Shown piece by piece: positions 50,986 to 58,782 of a DNA stretch of 64,000 nucleotides. How positions within the stretch are numbered: position 1 is the stretch's first letter; each line of letters starts with the position of its first letter. The DNA lies in assembly GCA_036756705.1 (NCBI GenBank), contig DAIOKN010000009.1, positions 1-64,000 of the forward strand. Direction: 5' to 3'. This stretch comes from Caproicibacter sp002399225. GTDB taxonomy: Bacteria; Bacillota; Clostridia; Oscillospirales; Acutalibacteraceae. The position numbers were made by a program, and so were the translations under genes. The notes beneath the pieces are model-generated. The model was given only the letters and a program-made list of their open reading frames with translations. It ran no database searches and had not been told where the DNA came from.

Positions 50986-51015
50986 GCATATCGGAAATCC
51001 CCTTTCGCATATATA
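50986..51015 (+). promoter_or_regulatory. Sigma-G-like promoter of cwlD
   Basis: GCATA (50986-50990), 17 nt, CATATATA (51008-51015). It resembles the forespore sigma-G/sigma-F pattern. cwlD is expressed from sigma-E and sigma-G in Bacillus subtilis. Confidence 0.5.
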
Positions 51016-51037
51016 TGGTTGCGTGGGGTGATTGGTT

Positions 51038-51784
51038 TTGAAAGCGACAAAAAGCGAATTCCCTAAGAACTTCATTCCTATTATGGTTCTGGTTCTTTGC
51101 TGTCTCGCTTTTTTAATGCTCTCTTACCTTTCTTACCGCCAAATCGGCATGATTGCCTCTACCCTCGCAAACGGCCAACCTTCCAAAACCGTGGTAATTG
51201 ATGCGGGCCATGGCGGGGAAGACGGCGGAGCGTCCGGCTTTTCAGGCATGCCGGAAAAGGACATCAACCTAGCAATTGCCAAAGATTTGGAACAGCTTTT
51301 ATCCGTTTCCGGCTATCAGGTTGTAATGACCCGGACTGATGATACGGAAATCGGCGACAATACGCTTAGCACTACTCGAAAACGAAAAGTAAGCGATATG
51401 CATCAGCGGCTAAAGATCCTTGAAGGACAGGGAAATTGTTTTTTTATCAGCATTCATCAAAACCATTTTACACAGAGTCAATATAACGGTACGCAGATTT
51501 TCTATTCAAAAAATAATCCTGAAAGCAAAACCTTGTCGGAGGACATTCGGGCCAGAGTAGTGGAATTGCTGCAAAAAGACAATAAAAGGGAAACAAAACC
51601 GGCCACAAGCTCCATCTTCCTGTTGTGGGAAGCGAAGGTTCCAGCCGTTCTGGTAGAATGTGGATTTTTATCCAATCCGCAGGAAGAAGCGAAATTAGAA
51701 GATCCCTCTTACCAGCAAAAAATGGCTTTTTCCATTTACAACGGATTTTTGGATTATTACTCCGGTGTTCGGCAGCCTTCCTGA
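51038..51784 (+). CDS. cwlD: N-acetylmuramoyl-L-alanine amidase CwlD
   Basis: Zinc amidase that makes muramic-delta-lactam in spore cortex, needed for germination. The 248-residue protein has one N-terminal membrane segment (about 12-32) and the amidase_3 domain with VVIDAGHGGEDGGASG (zinc His and Glu), ISIHQNHF and the catalytic-Glu segment VLVECGFLSN. TTG 51038 has GGGGTGAT five bases upstream (51025-51032). The location beside radA-like genes and a sigma-G-like promoter favour CwlD over vegetative amidases. Confidence 0.9.
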   Translation: MKATKSEFPKNFIPIMVLVLCCLAFLMLSYLSYRQIGMIASTLANGQPSKTVVIDAGHGGEDGGASGFSGMPEKDINLAIAKDLEQLLSVSGYQVVMTRTDDTEIGDNTLSTTRKRKVSDMHQRLKILEGQGNCFFISIHQNHFTQSQYNGTQIFYSKNNPESKTLSEDIRARVVELLQKDNKRETKPATSSIFLLWEAKVPAVLVECGFLSNPQEEAKLEDPSYQQKMAFSIYNGFLDYYSGVRQPS

Positions 51785-51842
51785 CGAGTTTCGCGTCGAT
51801 AGCGTTCTATAATAAAATCTTGAAGAAGACAGGACGGAAAAT

Positions 51843-53222
51843 ATGGCCGGAAAAAGAAAAAGTGTTTATATTTGCTCTGAATGCGGGTTGGAATCTCCCA
51901 AATGGTATGGAAAATGCCCGGGCTGTGGGCAGTGGAATACCATGCACGAGGAAATTGTGGAATCCTTGCCCCAAAAATCAGCGATAACAGGAAGGAGGAA
52001 AACGGCTACAGCCGCAAGGGCAGCCGTTCCGCTCTCAGAACTCTCCGCTTCTGAAGAAGAGCGGTATCACACAGGGATGAGTGAATTCGACCGCGTGCTG
52101 GGCGGCGGAATTGTGAAGGGCTCTCTGGTGCTGATCAGCGGAGAACCTGGCATCGGGAAATCAACTATTCTGCTTCAGATTTGTCAGCATTTGGGACAAG
52201 CTCTCAAAATTCTCTATGTATCCGGGGAAGAATCCGGAAGGCAGATTAAGCTGCGCGCATCGCGCCTCGGTGTGAACAGTGAAAATCTGTATATTCTGAC
52301 TGAGACGGATATCCAGATTGTGATTGAACAAATCAGAGAACAAAAACCGAATCTTGTGATGATTGATTCTATTCAGACCATGAATTTCACCGACCTGAAT
52401 TCGTCACCCGGAAGCGTGACACAGGTTAGGGAATGTACTAATGCAATCATGCGCGCAGCTAAATTGCTGGAGATCCCGGTTCTCATCGTGGGGCATGTCA
52501 ATAAAGACGGGGCCATCGCAGGTCCAAAAGTGCTGGAGCATATTGTCGATGCGGTTCTCTATTTTGAAGGAGACCGGCAAATGTCTTACCGGCTGATCCG
52601 CGCAATCAAAAACCGGTATGGCTCAACGAATGAAATCGGTGTTTTCGAGATGGGGGAGGACGGACTTCATCAAGTGGAAAATCCTTCGCAGGCCATGCTC
52701 TCCGGCCGTCCAAGCCATGTGGCAGGTACCTGCGTTACCTGTGTGATGGAAGGCTCACGGCCCATTCTTGCGGAAGTTCAGGGACTGGCTACGACTTCCG
52801 GCTATGGAACGCCGCGCAGGATGGCTACCGGTTTTGACTACAACCGGATGTCTCTGCTGCTTGCCGTTTTGGAAAAGCGGGCCGGCTATTTCTTTTCTAA
52901 TCTGGATGCCTATGTAAATGTGGTGGGCGGTCTGCGCCTGGATGAACCTGCTAGCGACCTAGCAGTTGCGCTCTCGCTGGTTTCCAGCTTAAAAAATAAG
53001 CCGATCAATGACTCGGCCATTGTCTTTGGCGAAATCGGTCTTGCCGGAGAGCTTCGTTCCGTTACACAGATTGACACTCGCATCAGCGAAGCAAAGCGGT
53101 TGGGCTTTAAGACTTGTATTCTTCCATATCACGGCCTGAGTCGGACCCGTGTGAAATGGGACGGAATCCGGCTGATCGGCGCTAAAAACGTGAGGGAGGC
53201 GTTTGAGGCTGCGACTGAGTAA
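51843..53222 (+). CDS. radA: DNA repair protein RadA (Sms)
   Basis: RecA-like helicase that aids branch migration in homologous recombination. The 459-residue protein has the zinc ribbon CSECGLESPKWYGKCPGC (residues about 11-28), Walker A GEPGIGKS near 103, the KNRYGSTNEIG motif near 257 and a C-terminal Lon-protease-like domain (KPINDSAIVFGEIGLAGELR). AGGACGG precedes the ATG. The convergent Cys-rich gene overlaps its 3' end by 41 nt. Confidence 0.96.
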   Translation: MAGKRKSVYICSECGLESPKWYGKCPGCGQWNTMHEEIVESLPQKSAITGRRKTATAARAAVPLSELSASEEERYHTGMSEFDRVLGGGIVKGSLVLISGEPGIGKSTILLQICQHLGQALKILYVSGEESGRQIKLRASRLGVNSENLYILTETDIQIVIEQIREQKPNLVMIDSIQTMNFTDLNSSPGSVTQVRECTNAIMRAAKLLEIPVLIVGHVNKDGAIAGPKVLEHIVDAVLYFEGDRQMSYRLIRAIKNRYGSTNEIGVFEMGEDGLHQVENPSQAMLSGRPSHVAGTCVTCVMEGSRPILAEVQGLATTSGYGTPRRMATGFDYNRMSLLLAVLEKRAGYFFSNLDAYVNVVGGLRLDEPASDLAVALSLVSSLKNKPINDSAIVFGEIGLAGELRSVTQIDTRISEAKRLGFKTCILPYHGLSRTRVKWDGIRLIGAKNVREAFEAATE

Positions 53223-53370
53223 CATCATTATTATTTGCAGAGCGTGGAATCACTTTAATACAATGCACACATCCGTCTCCTGTAAAGTTAGTGATGGCAG
53301 AAGGTGTTTCTAGGGTACAGTAACCGTCTTTCTGATAAATACAGTCTACATCGCACTGAATCATACTCAT
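53182..53370 (-). CDS. DUF1540-like Cys-rich mini-protein
   Basis: A 62-residue protein with the Cys-rich pattern CDVDCIYQKDGYC...GCVHC seen in small DUF1540-type proteins of Clostridia; metal binding is likely but unproved. The five Cys lie in the first 40 residues, then an uncharged Gln/Pro-rich tail follows. ATG 53370 is chosen because GAGGTG lies six bases upstream (53382-53377). The 3' 41 nt overlap radA in antisense orientation, which may cause mutual interference. Confidence 0.8.
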   Translation of the reverse strand: MSMIQCDVDCIYQKDGYCTLETPSAITNFTGDGCVHCIKVIPRSANNNDVTQSQPQTPPSRF

Positions 53371-53499
53371 GAAATTCACCTCAATTTTTAGTTTGGTGAA
53401 TTTCTTATTTTTTATTCGAGGAAGCCTGTGCCATGGGTTATCTTGTCATGCAAAAAGCAGCACATTTATTGGGAAAAATTACGGCGAAGAAGAAGAGTC

Positions 53500-53528
53500 T
53501 TGACAACTGAAATTTTAAGAGATATAAT
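53500..53528 (+). promoter_or_regulatory. Consensus sigma-A promoter of the recombinase gene
   Basis: TTGACA (53500-53505), exactly 17 nt, TATAAT (53523-53528): both hexamers match the consensus. Transcription would start near 53535, inside the palindrome at 53528-53553, giving a leader of about 150 nt. Confidence 0.85.
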
Positions 53529-53553
53529 TATACAAAATAAATATTTTGTATAA
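53528..53553 (+). promoter_or_regulatory. 26-bp perfect palindrome over the start site
   Basis: TTATACAAAATA-AA-TATTTTGTATAA: 12-bp arms around two A. It overlaps the last base of the -10 and the predicted +1, the position of a repressor operator. Two inverted AT-rich arms with a short centre also recall tyrosine-recombinase core sites, but I see no second copy. Confidence 0.75.
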
Positions 53554-53685
53554 TTCAGGGGATTGCAGACTACTATATTGCCTTGAAAGCAGAATATTCA
53601 GCTTTCAACCCCCAAAAACCGCATTCTCCCAGTACTACCCCCATCATCAATCTACTGAAATTATTGGAATAAAAAGGAGCAAAAA

Positions 53686-54708
53686 ATGAAGCCAGAATTG
53701 CTTGCAGAAGCGCCTCCTATTCTTCGCGAATTCTTAGGGTATATCGGCACCATCCGCGGACAGTCACCCAAAACAGTCGAAGAGTATTATCTTGATCTGA
53801 GAACTTTTTTTCGCTATCTTAAGCTGAAGCATGGACTCGTTCCGCCAAATACAGACTTGAAAGAGATCAAGATTTCCGACGTTGACCTAGATTTGATTAA
53901 GACCGTGGATTTAACTCAGGTATTTGAATATATGAATTATTTGAGTTCCGTGCGCAAAAACAGCTCGGCGACCCGTTCGAGAAAAGTCTCAAGCCTGCGC
54001 AGCTTTTTTAAATTTTTAACCAATAAAGCTGGGAAACTAAAAATTGATCCGGTCAAGGAGCTTGAGACTCCAAAGATTAAAAAATCACTTCCAAAGTATT
54101 TAACGCTTGAGCAAAGCCTGGAACTTTTATCCAAAGTAGACGGTAAAACAAAAGAGCGTGATTACTGCATTTTGATCCTTTTCCTCAACTGCGGGATGCG
54201 CCTTTCGGAGCTGGTCGGTTTAAATTTGACCGACATTCATTTTGGGGACTCCACCGTTAACATAACCGGTAAGGGCAACAAGGAACGGATTGTTTACCTG
54301 AATGACGCCTGTATCGATGCATTGCAGCGCTACCTGACCGTGCGTCCGCGGGAAGGAATAAGCGAAAAAAATGCCCTTTTTATCAGCGGACAGAGGAAGC
54401 GGATCAGTCCCAAAACCGTCCAGTACATTGTTAAGAAATATCTGGCGATGATTGACCTAGGCGGCCCCGGATATTCCGTACATAAACTCCGCCATACTGC
54501 CGCAACTCTGATGTATCAGCATGGGCATGTCGACATCCGGGTCCTGAAGGATATTTTAGGCCATGAAAGCCTAGGCACAACGGAAATTTACACGCACCTT
54601 TCCAGCGAGCAGATGGCAACGGCCGCAGAGGCAAATCCGCTCTCCCATGTCAAACCGAGGACCGCTCCACCGAAAATAAAAACAAAAAATTCAAAAAAAG
54701 GCGCATAG
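53686..54708 (+). CDS. Tyrosine recombinase (XerC-like)
   Basis: Site-specific recombinase of the phage-integrase family, 340 residues, probably in chromosome-dimer resolution or a specialised inversion or excision. It has an N-terminal SAM-like core-binding domain (about 8-125) and a catalytic domain with R172 (CGMRLSEL), K196 (GKGNKER), H266 and R269 (HKLRHT), H293 (GHES) and the nucleophile Y302, so all active-site residues are present. Its C-terminal tail is Lys/Pro-rich. A perfect promoter with a palindromic operator precedes it, and AAAGGAG the ATG. A second recombinase converges on it. Confidence 0.92.
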   Translation: MKPELLAEAPPILREFLGYIGTIRGQSPKTVEEYYLDLRTFFRYLKLKHGLVPPNTDLKEIKISDVDLDLIKTVDLTQVFEYMNYLSSVRKNSSATRSRKVSSLRSFFKFLTNKAGKLKIDPVKELETPKIKKSLPKYLTLEQSLELLSKVDGKTKERDYCILILFLNCGMRLSELVGLNLTDIHFGDSTVNITGKGNKERIVYLNDACIDALQRYLTVRPREGISEKNALFISGQRKRISPKTVQYIVKKYLAMIDLGGPGYSVHKLRHTAATLMYQHGHVDIRVLKDILGHESLGTTEIYTHLSSEQMATAAEANPLSHVKPRTAPPKIKTKNSKKGA

Positions 54709-54733
54709 AAAAGAGAATCTTTTTCTATGCGCC
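54700..54733 (-). terminator. Terminator of the spoIIM-xerD unit
   Basis: Perfect 13-bp stem GGCGCATAGAAAA/TTTTCTATGCGCC (54700-54712, 54721-54733). On the minus strand a T-rich run follows (CTTTTTTTGAATTTTTTG), so it terminates xerD; its arm covers the stop codon of the plus-strand recombinase. It works less well on the plus strand. Confidence 0.8.
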
Positions 54734-54763
54734 TTATCCGGATAATTGGAAACTTTCCCTGCC

Positions 54764-55657
54764 CTACCCCAGTTTTGCCCGCGGATGGCACTGATTGTAC
54801 ACTTCTTTATAATGATCATTCAACAGATGAACATAAACCTGTGTAGAAGAGATATCGGCATGTCCCAACATCGCCTGAATATCTTTCAACTCTGCCCCAT
54901 TTTCCAGAAGATGGAGCGCAAAAGAATGACGCAGGGTATGCGGAGTAATCTCTTTCACAATCTTAGCCTGTTCCGCATAGCCTTTGACGATTTTCCAAAA
55001 CCCCTGGCGGGTCAGTCTGCCGCCGTTCATATTGACAAAAAGAGCCTTTCCACCGGCCTGAGTGATAATTTTGGAACGAACTTTTACAATATAATTTGCC
55101 ACTGCGCTGATCGCCGTTGGATACACCGGAATCACCCGCTCATTCCGCCCAGAATTGCATCTCAGCATTCCCGCGGAAAGGTTGATGCTGTCAATGTTGA
55201 GCTCCACCAGCTCAGAGGCACGGATGCCAGTCGCATAAAGGAGCTCCAGCATGGCTTTGTCTCTACATCCTTTTGGTTCCCGGATATCCGGCTGTGACAG
55301 CAAAAGTTCTATCTCTTTCCCGCTTAAAATCTGGGGAAATTTTTTTTCCGCTTTTTCCAAATGAATCGCTTTTGCGGGATTGGTATCGGTCAATCCAATG
55401 TAAACCAGGTATTGGTAAAAGCAGCGGATCGATGAAACATTCCGCGTAATCGTAGCGCTGGATTTTTTGTTCTGCTTCAGATCAGCCATATAGAACTGGA
55501 TGATTTTCGTGTCCGCAAGGGCCGGATTTTCAGTTCCCATTTTTGTCAGATAAAGAATAAAATGTCTCACATCCCTTACATACGATTCCAAAGTATTGGC
55601 TGAAACCGATTTTTGATGTACCAGATATTCACTGAAGCCCAAACAAAAGTCTTTCAT
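54764..55657 (-). CDS. xerD: Tyrosine recombinase (XerD-like, beside spoIIM)
   Basis: A 297-residue recombinase whose Xer partner would resolve chromosome dimers at dif. R146 (ATGIRASEL), H240 and R243 (HTLRHS), H266 (GHADIS) and the nucleophile Y275 are present. The beta-hairpin that normally reads GKGxKxR is CNSGRNERVIP (167-177): both lysines are missing. In other Firmicutes xerD lies near spoIIM, as here; the gap to spoIIM is 21 nt. AAAGGATC precedes the ATG. The plus-strand recombinase has the intact motif, so the two are not redundant. Confidence 0.9.
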   Translation of the reverse strand: MKDFCLGFSEYLVHQKSVSANTLESYVRDVRHFILYLTKMGTENPALADTKIIQFYMADLKQNKKSSATITRNVSSIRCFYQYLVYIGLTDTNPAKAIHLEKAEKKFPQILSGKEIELLLSQPDIREPKGCRDKAMLELLYATGIRASELVELNIDSINLSAGMLRCNSGRNERVIPVYPTAISAVANYIVKVRSKIITQAGGKALFVNMNGGRLTRQGFWKIVKGYAEQAKIVKEITPHTLRHSFALHLLENGAELKDIQAMLGHADISSTQVYVHLLNDHYKEVYNQCHPRAKLG

Positions 55658-55678
55658 TTCAAGTGATCCTTTCCATTG

Positions 55679-56329
55679 CTAAAAGGAAAATAATCCGCCA
55701 AAACAGACGGAAAAAAGAAGATCAATCAATGCCGCCAAACAAGTGATCCCCAAAACAGCGCCGAAACGCATGGTGTAAAGTTTTAGTTTAGAGCGATTTA
55801 CAGTCTTTGAGCCACAGGAAGCCAACAGCCGGGAAAAACCAATCCCTTCTCTTGCCGCCAGCAAAACCGAAAGGCAACAGAAAAAGGCTCCGGGCAAAAT
55901 GACAACCAAATTAAACAAGATACCCATTCCGCCATAAGCGGCATAAAGATATCCGGAAGTCAAGCCAAGGCCAAAGCCGCGGAAAAATGGAATCAGCGGG
56001 ATGAGCCACATACCCCACATGGAAAGACCGCACAGAAAGCAGGCAAAGACGAACAGAAAACCTGAGGCAAAAGAGGCCGTAAAAATTGACAGAAGAGATC
56101 CTGTCATCCTGGCTTTAAAATTTCCAGCAAAAAGAAAGTCCAGCCGTTCCAGTGCCTGCATATCCGCATTGCGTGCATAAACTGACCCCACAGTCATTCC
56201 GGCCAGAAAAACAATTGCCAGCAACACCAGACTCCAGTTCATACGGACTGCCTTCCGAATATCCTGGCCGCAGAAAGCTGATTTTTTTTGAAGTCCGCGG
56301 GCAACTACAATCACTTTGCTCATGTCCAT
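55679..56329 (-). CDS. spoIIM: Stage II sporulation protein M
   Basis: Membrane protein of the SpoIIDMP complex that thins septal peptidoglycan for engulfment. The 216-residue protein has five hydrophobic segments (starting WSLVLLAIVFLAGMTVGSVYA) and the family segment LIPFFRGFGLGLTSGYLYAAYG. The ATG at 56329 has GGAGG five bases upstream; ATG 56323 is also in frame. A sigma-E-like box lies in the proC end (56358-56386). xerD follows after 21 nt. Confidence 0.92.
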   Translation of the reverse strand: MDMSKVIVVARGLQKKSAFCGQDIRKAVRMNWSLVLLAIVFLAGMTVGSVYARNADMQALERLDFLFAGNFKARMTGSLLSIFTASFASGFLFVFACFLCGLSMWGMWLIPLIPFFRGFGLGLTSGYLYAAYGGMGILFNLVVILPGAFFCCLSVLLAAREGIGFSRLLASCGSKTVNRSKLKLYTMRFGAVLGITCLAALIDLLFSVCFGGLFSF

Positions 56330-56357
56330 ACATTCCTCCCTAAGGGGTTCCTAACAA

Positions 56358-56386
56358 AATGTATGAGGGACAAACGGATTCTATGT
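56358..56386 (-). promoter_or_regulatory. Sigma-E-like promoter of spoIIM
   Basis: On the minus strand: ACATA (56386-56382), 16 nt, CATACATT (56365-56358). The -10 matches sigma-E CATACAnT; the -35 is partial. It overlaps the proC stop codon. Confidence 0.5.
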
Positions 56387-57195
56387 TATTTTCCCAATTC
56401 CTTCGCACGCGCCGTGCAGGCCCTCATGGCCTCATCAATCGTTTGTTCAAAATGATTTTTTTTCAGTATATCCAAAGCAGCAACGGTCGTTCCACCGGGA
56501 GAAGAAACTTTCTCAATGAGTTCCTCCGGGGTATTTCCAGATTCCAGCAGCATTTTGGCACTGCCCGTCAGAGTCTGGCAAAAAAGAGGTAAAGCAACCG
56601 AAGAATTTATCCCCTGCTTTTCGGCGCTCTCCACAACCGCTTTCGCAAGTAAATAGAGATAAGCCGGACTGCTCCCATTCACACTGATCACAGCATCCAT
56701 TTGATTTTCAGCAATCTCAGCTATGCTGCCGCAGGAAGAAAAGAGTTTTAAAACCAGCTGGTAAGCTTTTTCTGACGTGTTCTGGGTTTTGCAAACCGCC
56801 GTAGCTCCTTCCCCAAGCATCAGAGGGGTGTTCGGCATGGCGCGAATCACCGGGCAACTGCACGATAATGCCGCATGAATCGAACCGGACGAAATTCCGG
56901 CGGCAATGGAAATCAGAGTTTTGTTTTCTGTGATGGCCGGCCGAATTTCGGTCAGCATAGATGGAAAGCTCTGGGGCTTAACTGCAAGAAAAATCAAATC
57001 ACAGGTTCTGACCAGATCACAGGCGGAATGAGCCGCCACAATTCCATTTTTACGGTGAAGTGCCTCACGCTTGTCCTCATGAATATCAAAAACAGAGATT
57101 TGTTCTGCGGGAAAAGCTTTTTGCCGGATCACCCCGCCGACAATTGCAGATGCCATATTTCCACCGCCGATAAATCCGACTCTTAAATTTTCCAT
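56386..57195 (-). CDS. proC: Pyrroline-5-carboxylate reductase
   Basis: Last step of proline synthesis: reduces pyrroline-5-carboxylate to proline with NAD(P)H. The 269-residue protein starts VGFIGGGNMASAIVGGVI (Rossmann GxGxxA/G-type loop), and has FLAVKPQ, ISIAAGI, RAMPNTPLMLGEGATAV and VSSPGGTTVAAL, all signature blocks. GGAGGAAAAAA precedes the ATG. It precedes spoIIM by 56 nt; read-through may add to the spoIIM promoter. Confidence 0.96.
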   Translation of the reverse strand: MENLRVGFIGGGNMASAIVGGVIRQKAFPAEQISVFDIHEDKREALHRKNGIVAAHSACDLVRTCDLIFLAVKPQSFPSMLTEIRPAITENKTLISIAAGISSGSIHAALSCSCPVIRAMPNTPLMLGEGATAVCKTQNTSEKAYQLVLKLFSSCGSIAEIAENQMDAVISVNGSSPAYLYLLAKAVVESAEKQGINSSVALPLFCQTLTGSAKMLLESGNTPEELIEKVSSPGGTTVAALDILKKNHFEQTIDEAMRACTARAKELGK

Positions 57196-57225
57196 TTTTT
57201 TCCTCCGAACCTTGAGATATCTATA

Positions 57226-57254
57226 ATACTAAACCAATTCAAAGCGCGAATCAA
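57226..57254 (-). promoter_or_regulatory. Promoter of proC
   Basis: On the minus strand: TTGATT (57254-57249), 17 nt, TAGTAT (57231-57226). The -10 is weak. Confidence 0.45.
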
Positions 57255-57331
57255 TATAAAACGACGAAGAATTTACATTTTTATCAAACATGTAAAAAAT
57301 TACAGTATGAAATTTATGTAAACTGGCAATT

Positions 57332-58702
57332 TCAATGCTGGTCTGCTAAAGCCGCCTGGACCATGATGGCACATTCCAGCCTTTTCTTTTCCAAAGCACA
57401 GGTAATGGAATGCGGTTTGCACAAATCTCCCTCATACTGCCAATTGTTCGCGTTACAGCCGCCGCTGCAATAAAATTTTGCCCAGCAGTTTCGGCACTCC
57501 GGTTTAGAGTACACATTAATGAGGGAAAAGCGGTTTTTCTCTTTCAGATCAAGAGTGCCATCCAGCACATTGCCCATTTTCCACTCTTCATGCCCTACAA
57601 ACTGGTGACAGGGATAAATATCGCCTGTGGGAGTAATTGCAACGTATTCGTTTCCGCAGCTGCATCCGCGCAGCCTTCGAATTGCACAAGGGCCCTGATT
57701 CAAATCGATCATGAAATGATAAAAATCGAACCCTCTCCCCTTTTTTCTTCGCTGAATAATCAAATTGGAAAGCGTTTCATATTCTTCAAAAATTTTAGGC
57801 AGGTCTTCCTCCTTGACGGAGTAGTCAAGCCTCTCATCTGAGACAACAGGTTCCATGGAAATTTCACGGAACCCGAGATCCAGCATATGCTGAATGTCTT
57901 TTGTAAAATCGAGGTTATATTTGGTGAAGGTACCTCTCACATAATAATCTCTGTCTCGGCTGCGCCCCGCAACCAATTTCTGGAACTTTGGAACGATACT
58001 GTCATAGGAACCGGAGCCGTCGGCACGCACACGTAACCGGTCATTAACGCTTTTTCTGCCGTCGAGGGATAAAATACAGTTTGACATTTCACGGTTGATA
58101 AAATCAATTTTATCGTCATCCAGCAGGATTCCGTTCGTCGTAATGGTAAACCGAAAATTTTTGCCGTGTGCTTTTTCCAAGCTGCGAGCATACTGAACCG
58201 TCTGCTTAACCACGTCAAAATTCATCAGAGGTTCCCCGCCGAAAAAATCGACTTCCAAATTGTGCCGCTTTGCCGATTTTTCAATCAAAAAATTGATTGC
58301 GCTCTTCGCAACTTCGAATGGCATCAACATTCTCGCGCCGCCGAAATCCCCCTGTGCCGCAAAGCAGTATTCGCAGCGCAGATTGCAGTCGTGGGCAATG
58401 TTCAGGCACATGGATTTAATCGGAGCTCCCTGCAGCATGGAAGCAAACTTCTCATAGCCGTCCGGGGAAAAGAGCTGACCCTTTTGATACAGTTCTCTAA
58501 TCTCTCCGTAGGCTTCCAGAAGGACATTCTCAGAGTAACGGCCCTTCATGGCATTCATCATGGCCTCGGGTGGATTTTCCGGAACATTGTCTTCATCCAA
58601 GTAGTCCAGCATCTCGTATGGAGCTTCGCCAAAGAGATGAACCGCGCCGCTATTGGTATCCAAAACAATTTTATATTCGTTTAACGCGTATTTATGAATC
58701 AT
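57332..58702 (-). CDS. scfB: SCIFF peptide maturase (radical SAM/SPASM)
   Basis: Radical-SAM enzyme that forms a thioether bond in the SCIFF peptide encoded just upstream. The 456-residue protein has an N-terminal RiPP-recognition-like part, the cluster motif C106-NLR-C110-EY-C113, GGEPLMNF, and a SPASM-type C-terminal region with CNSG-like Cys clusters (CAIRRLRGCSCGN, CHQF, CRNCWAKFYCSGGC, CKPHSITC) for extra iron-sulfur clusters. GGAGAAATATAACAG precedes the ATG. The SCIFF gene ends 80 nt upstream with a hairpin between, so expression is linked but unequal. Confidence 0.95.
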   Translation of the reverse strand: MIHKYALNEYKIVLDTNSGAVHLFGEAPYEMLDYLDEDNVPENPPEAMMNAMKGRYSENVLLEAYGEIRELYQKGQLFSPDGYEKFASMLQGAPIKSMCLNIAHDCNLRCEYCFAAQGDFGGARMLMPFEVAKSAINFLIEKSAKRHNLEVDFFGGEPLMNFDVVKQTVQYARSLEKAHGKNFRFTITTNGILLDDDKIDFINREMSNCILSLDGRKSVNDRLRVRADGSGSYDSIVPKFQKLVAGRSRDRDYYVRGTFTKYNLDFTKDIQHMLDLGFREISMEPVVSDERLDYSVKEEDLPKIFEEYETLSNLIIQRRKKGRGFDFYHFMIDLNQGPCAIRRLRGCSCGNEYVAITPTGDIYPCHQFVGHEEWKMGNVLDGTLDLKEKNRFSLINVYSKPECRNCWAKFYCSGGCNANNWQYEGDLCKPHSITCALEKKRLECAIMVQAALADQH

Positions 58703-58732
58703 CTGTTATATTTCTCCAATTGAACAAAATTT

Positions 58733-58754
58733 AAGGGACAGAAATCTGTCCCTT
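58733..58754 (-). terminator. Hairpin between scfA and scfB (partial terminator)
   Basis: Perfect 10-bp stem AAGGGACAGA/TCTGTCCCTT (58733-58742, 58745-58754). On the minus strand only AAATTTTG follows, so read-through is likely. It could give more peptide than enzyme transcript. Confidence 0.6.
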
Positions 58755-58782
58755 TTGTCGCTTGTTTCGGAAGACCGTTTCC

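Larger units (their letters stand above)
53371..53685 (+). other. Intergenic region before the tyrosine recombinase
   Basis: 315 nt with no gene. It holds a near-perfect sigma-A promoter (53500-53528), a 26-bp palindrome (53528-53553), and a leader hairpin TTGAAAGC/GCTTTCAA (53583-53608). The upstream half (53380-53499) has nothing I recognise. Confidence 0.8.

Noticed and set aside
53528..53553. Chromosomal dif site
   Set aside because: Firmicute dif has unequal arms around a 6-bp centre with TATAAT/TTATGT blocks; this is a perfect palindrome with a 2-bp centre placed on a promoter, so operator is the first reading.
57260..57331. TTTACAT/ATGTAAA hairpin downstream of scfB as terminator
   Set aside because: Long A/T-rich loop and no T-run on the minus strand after the stem; not a convincing terminator.
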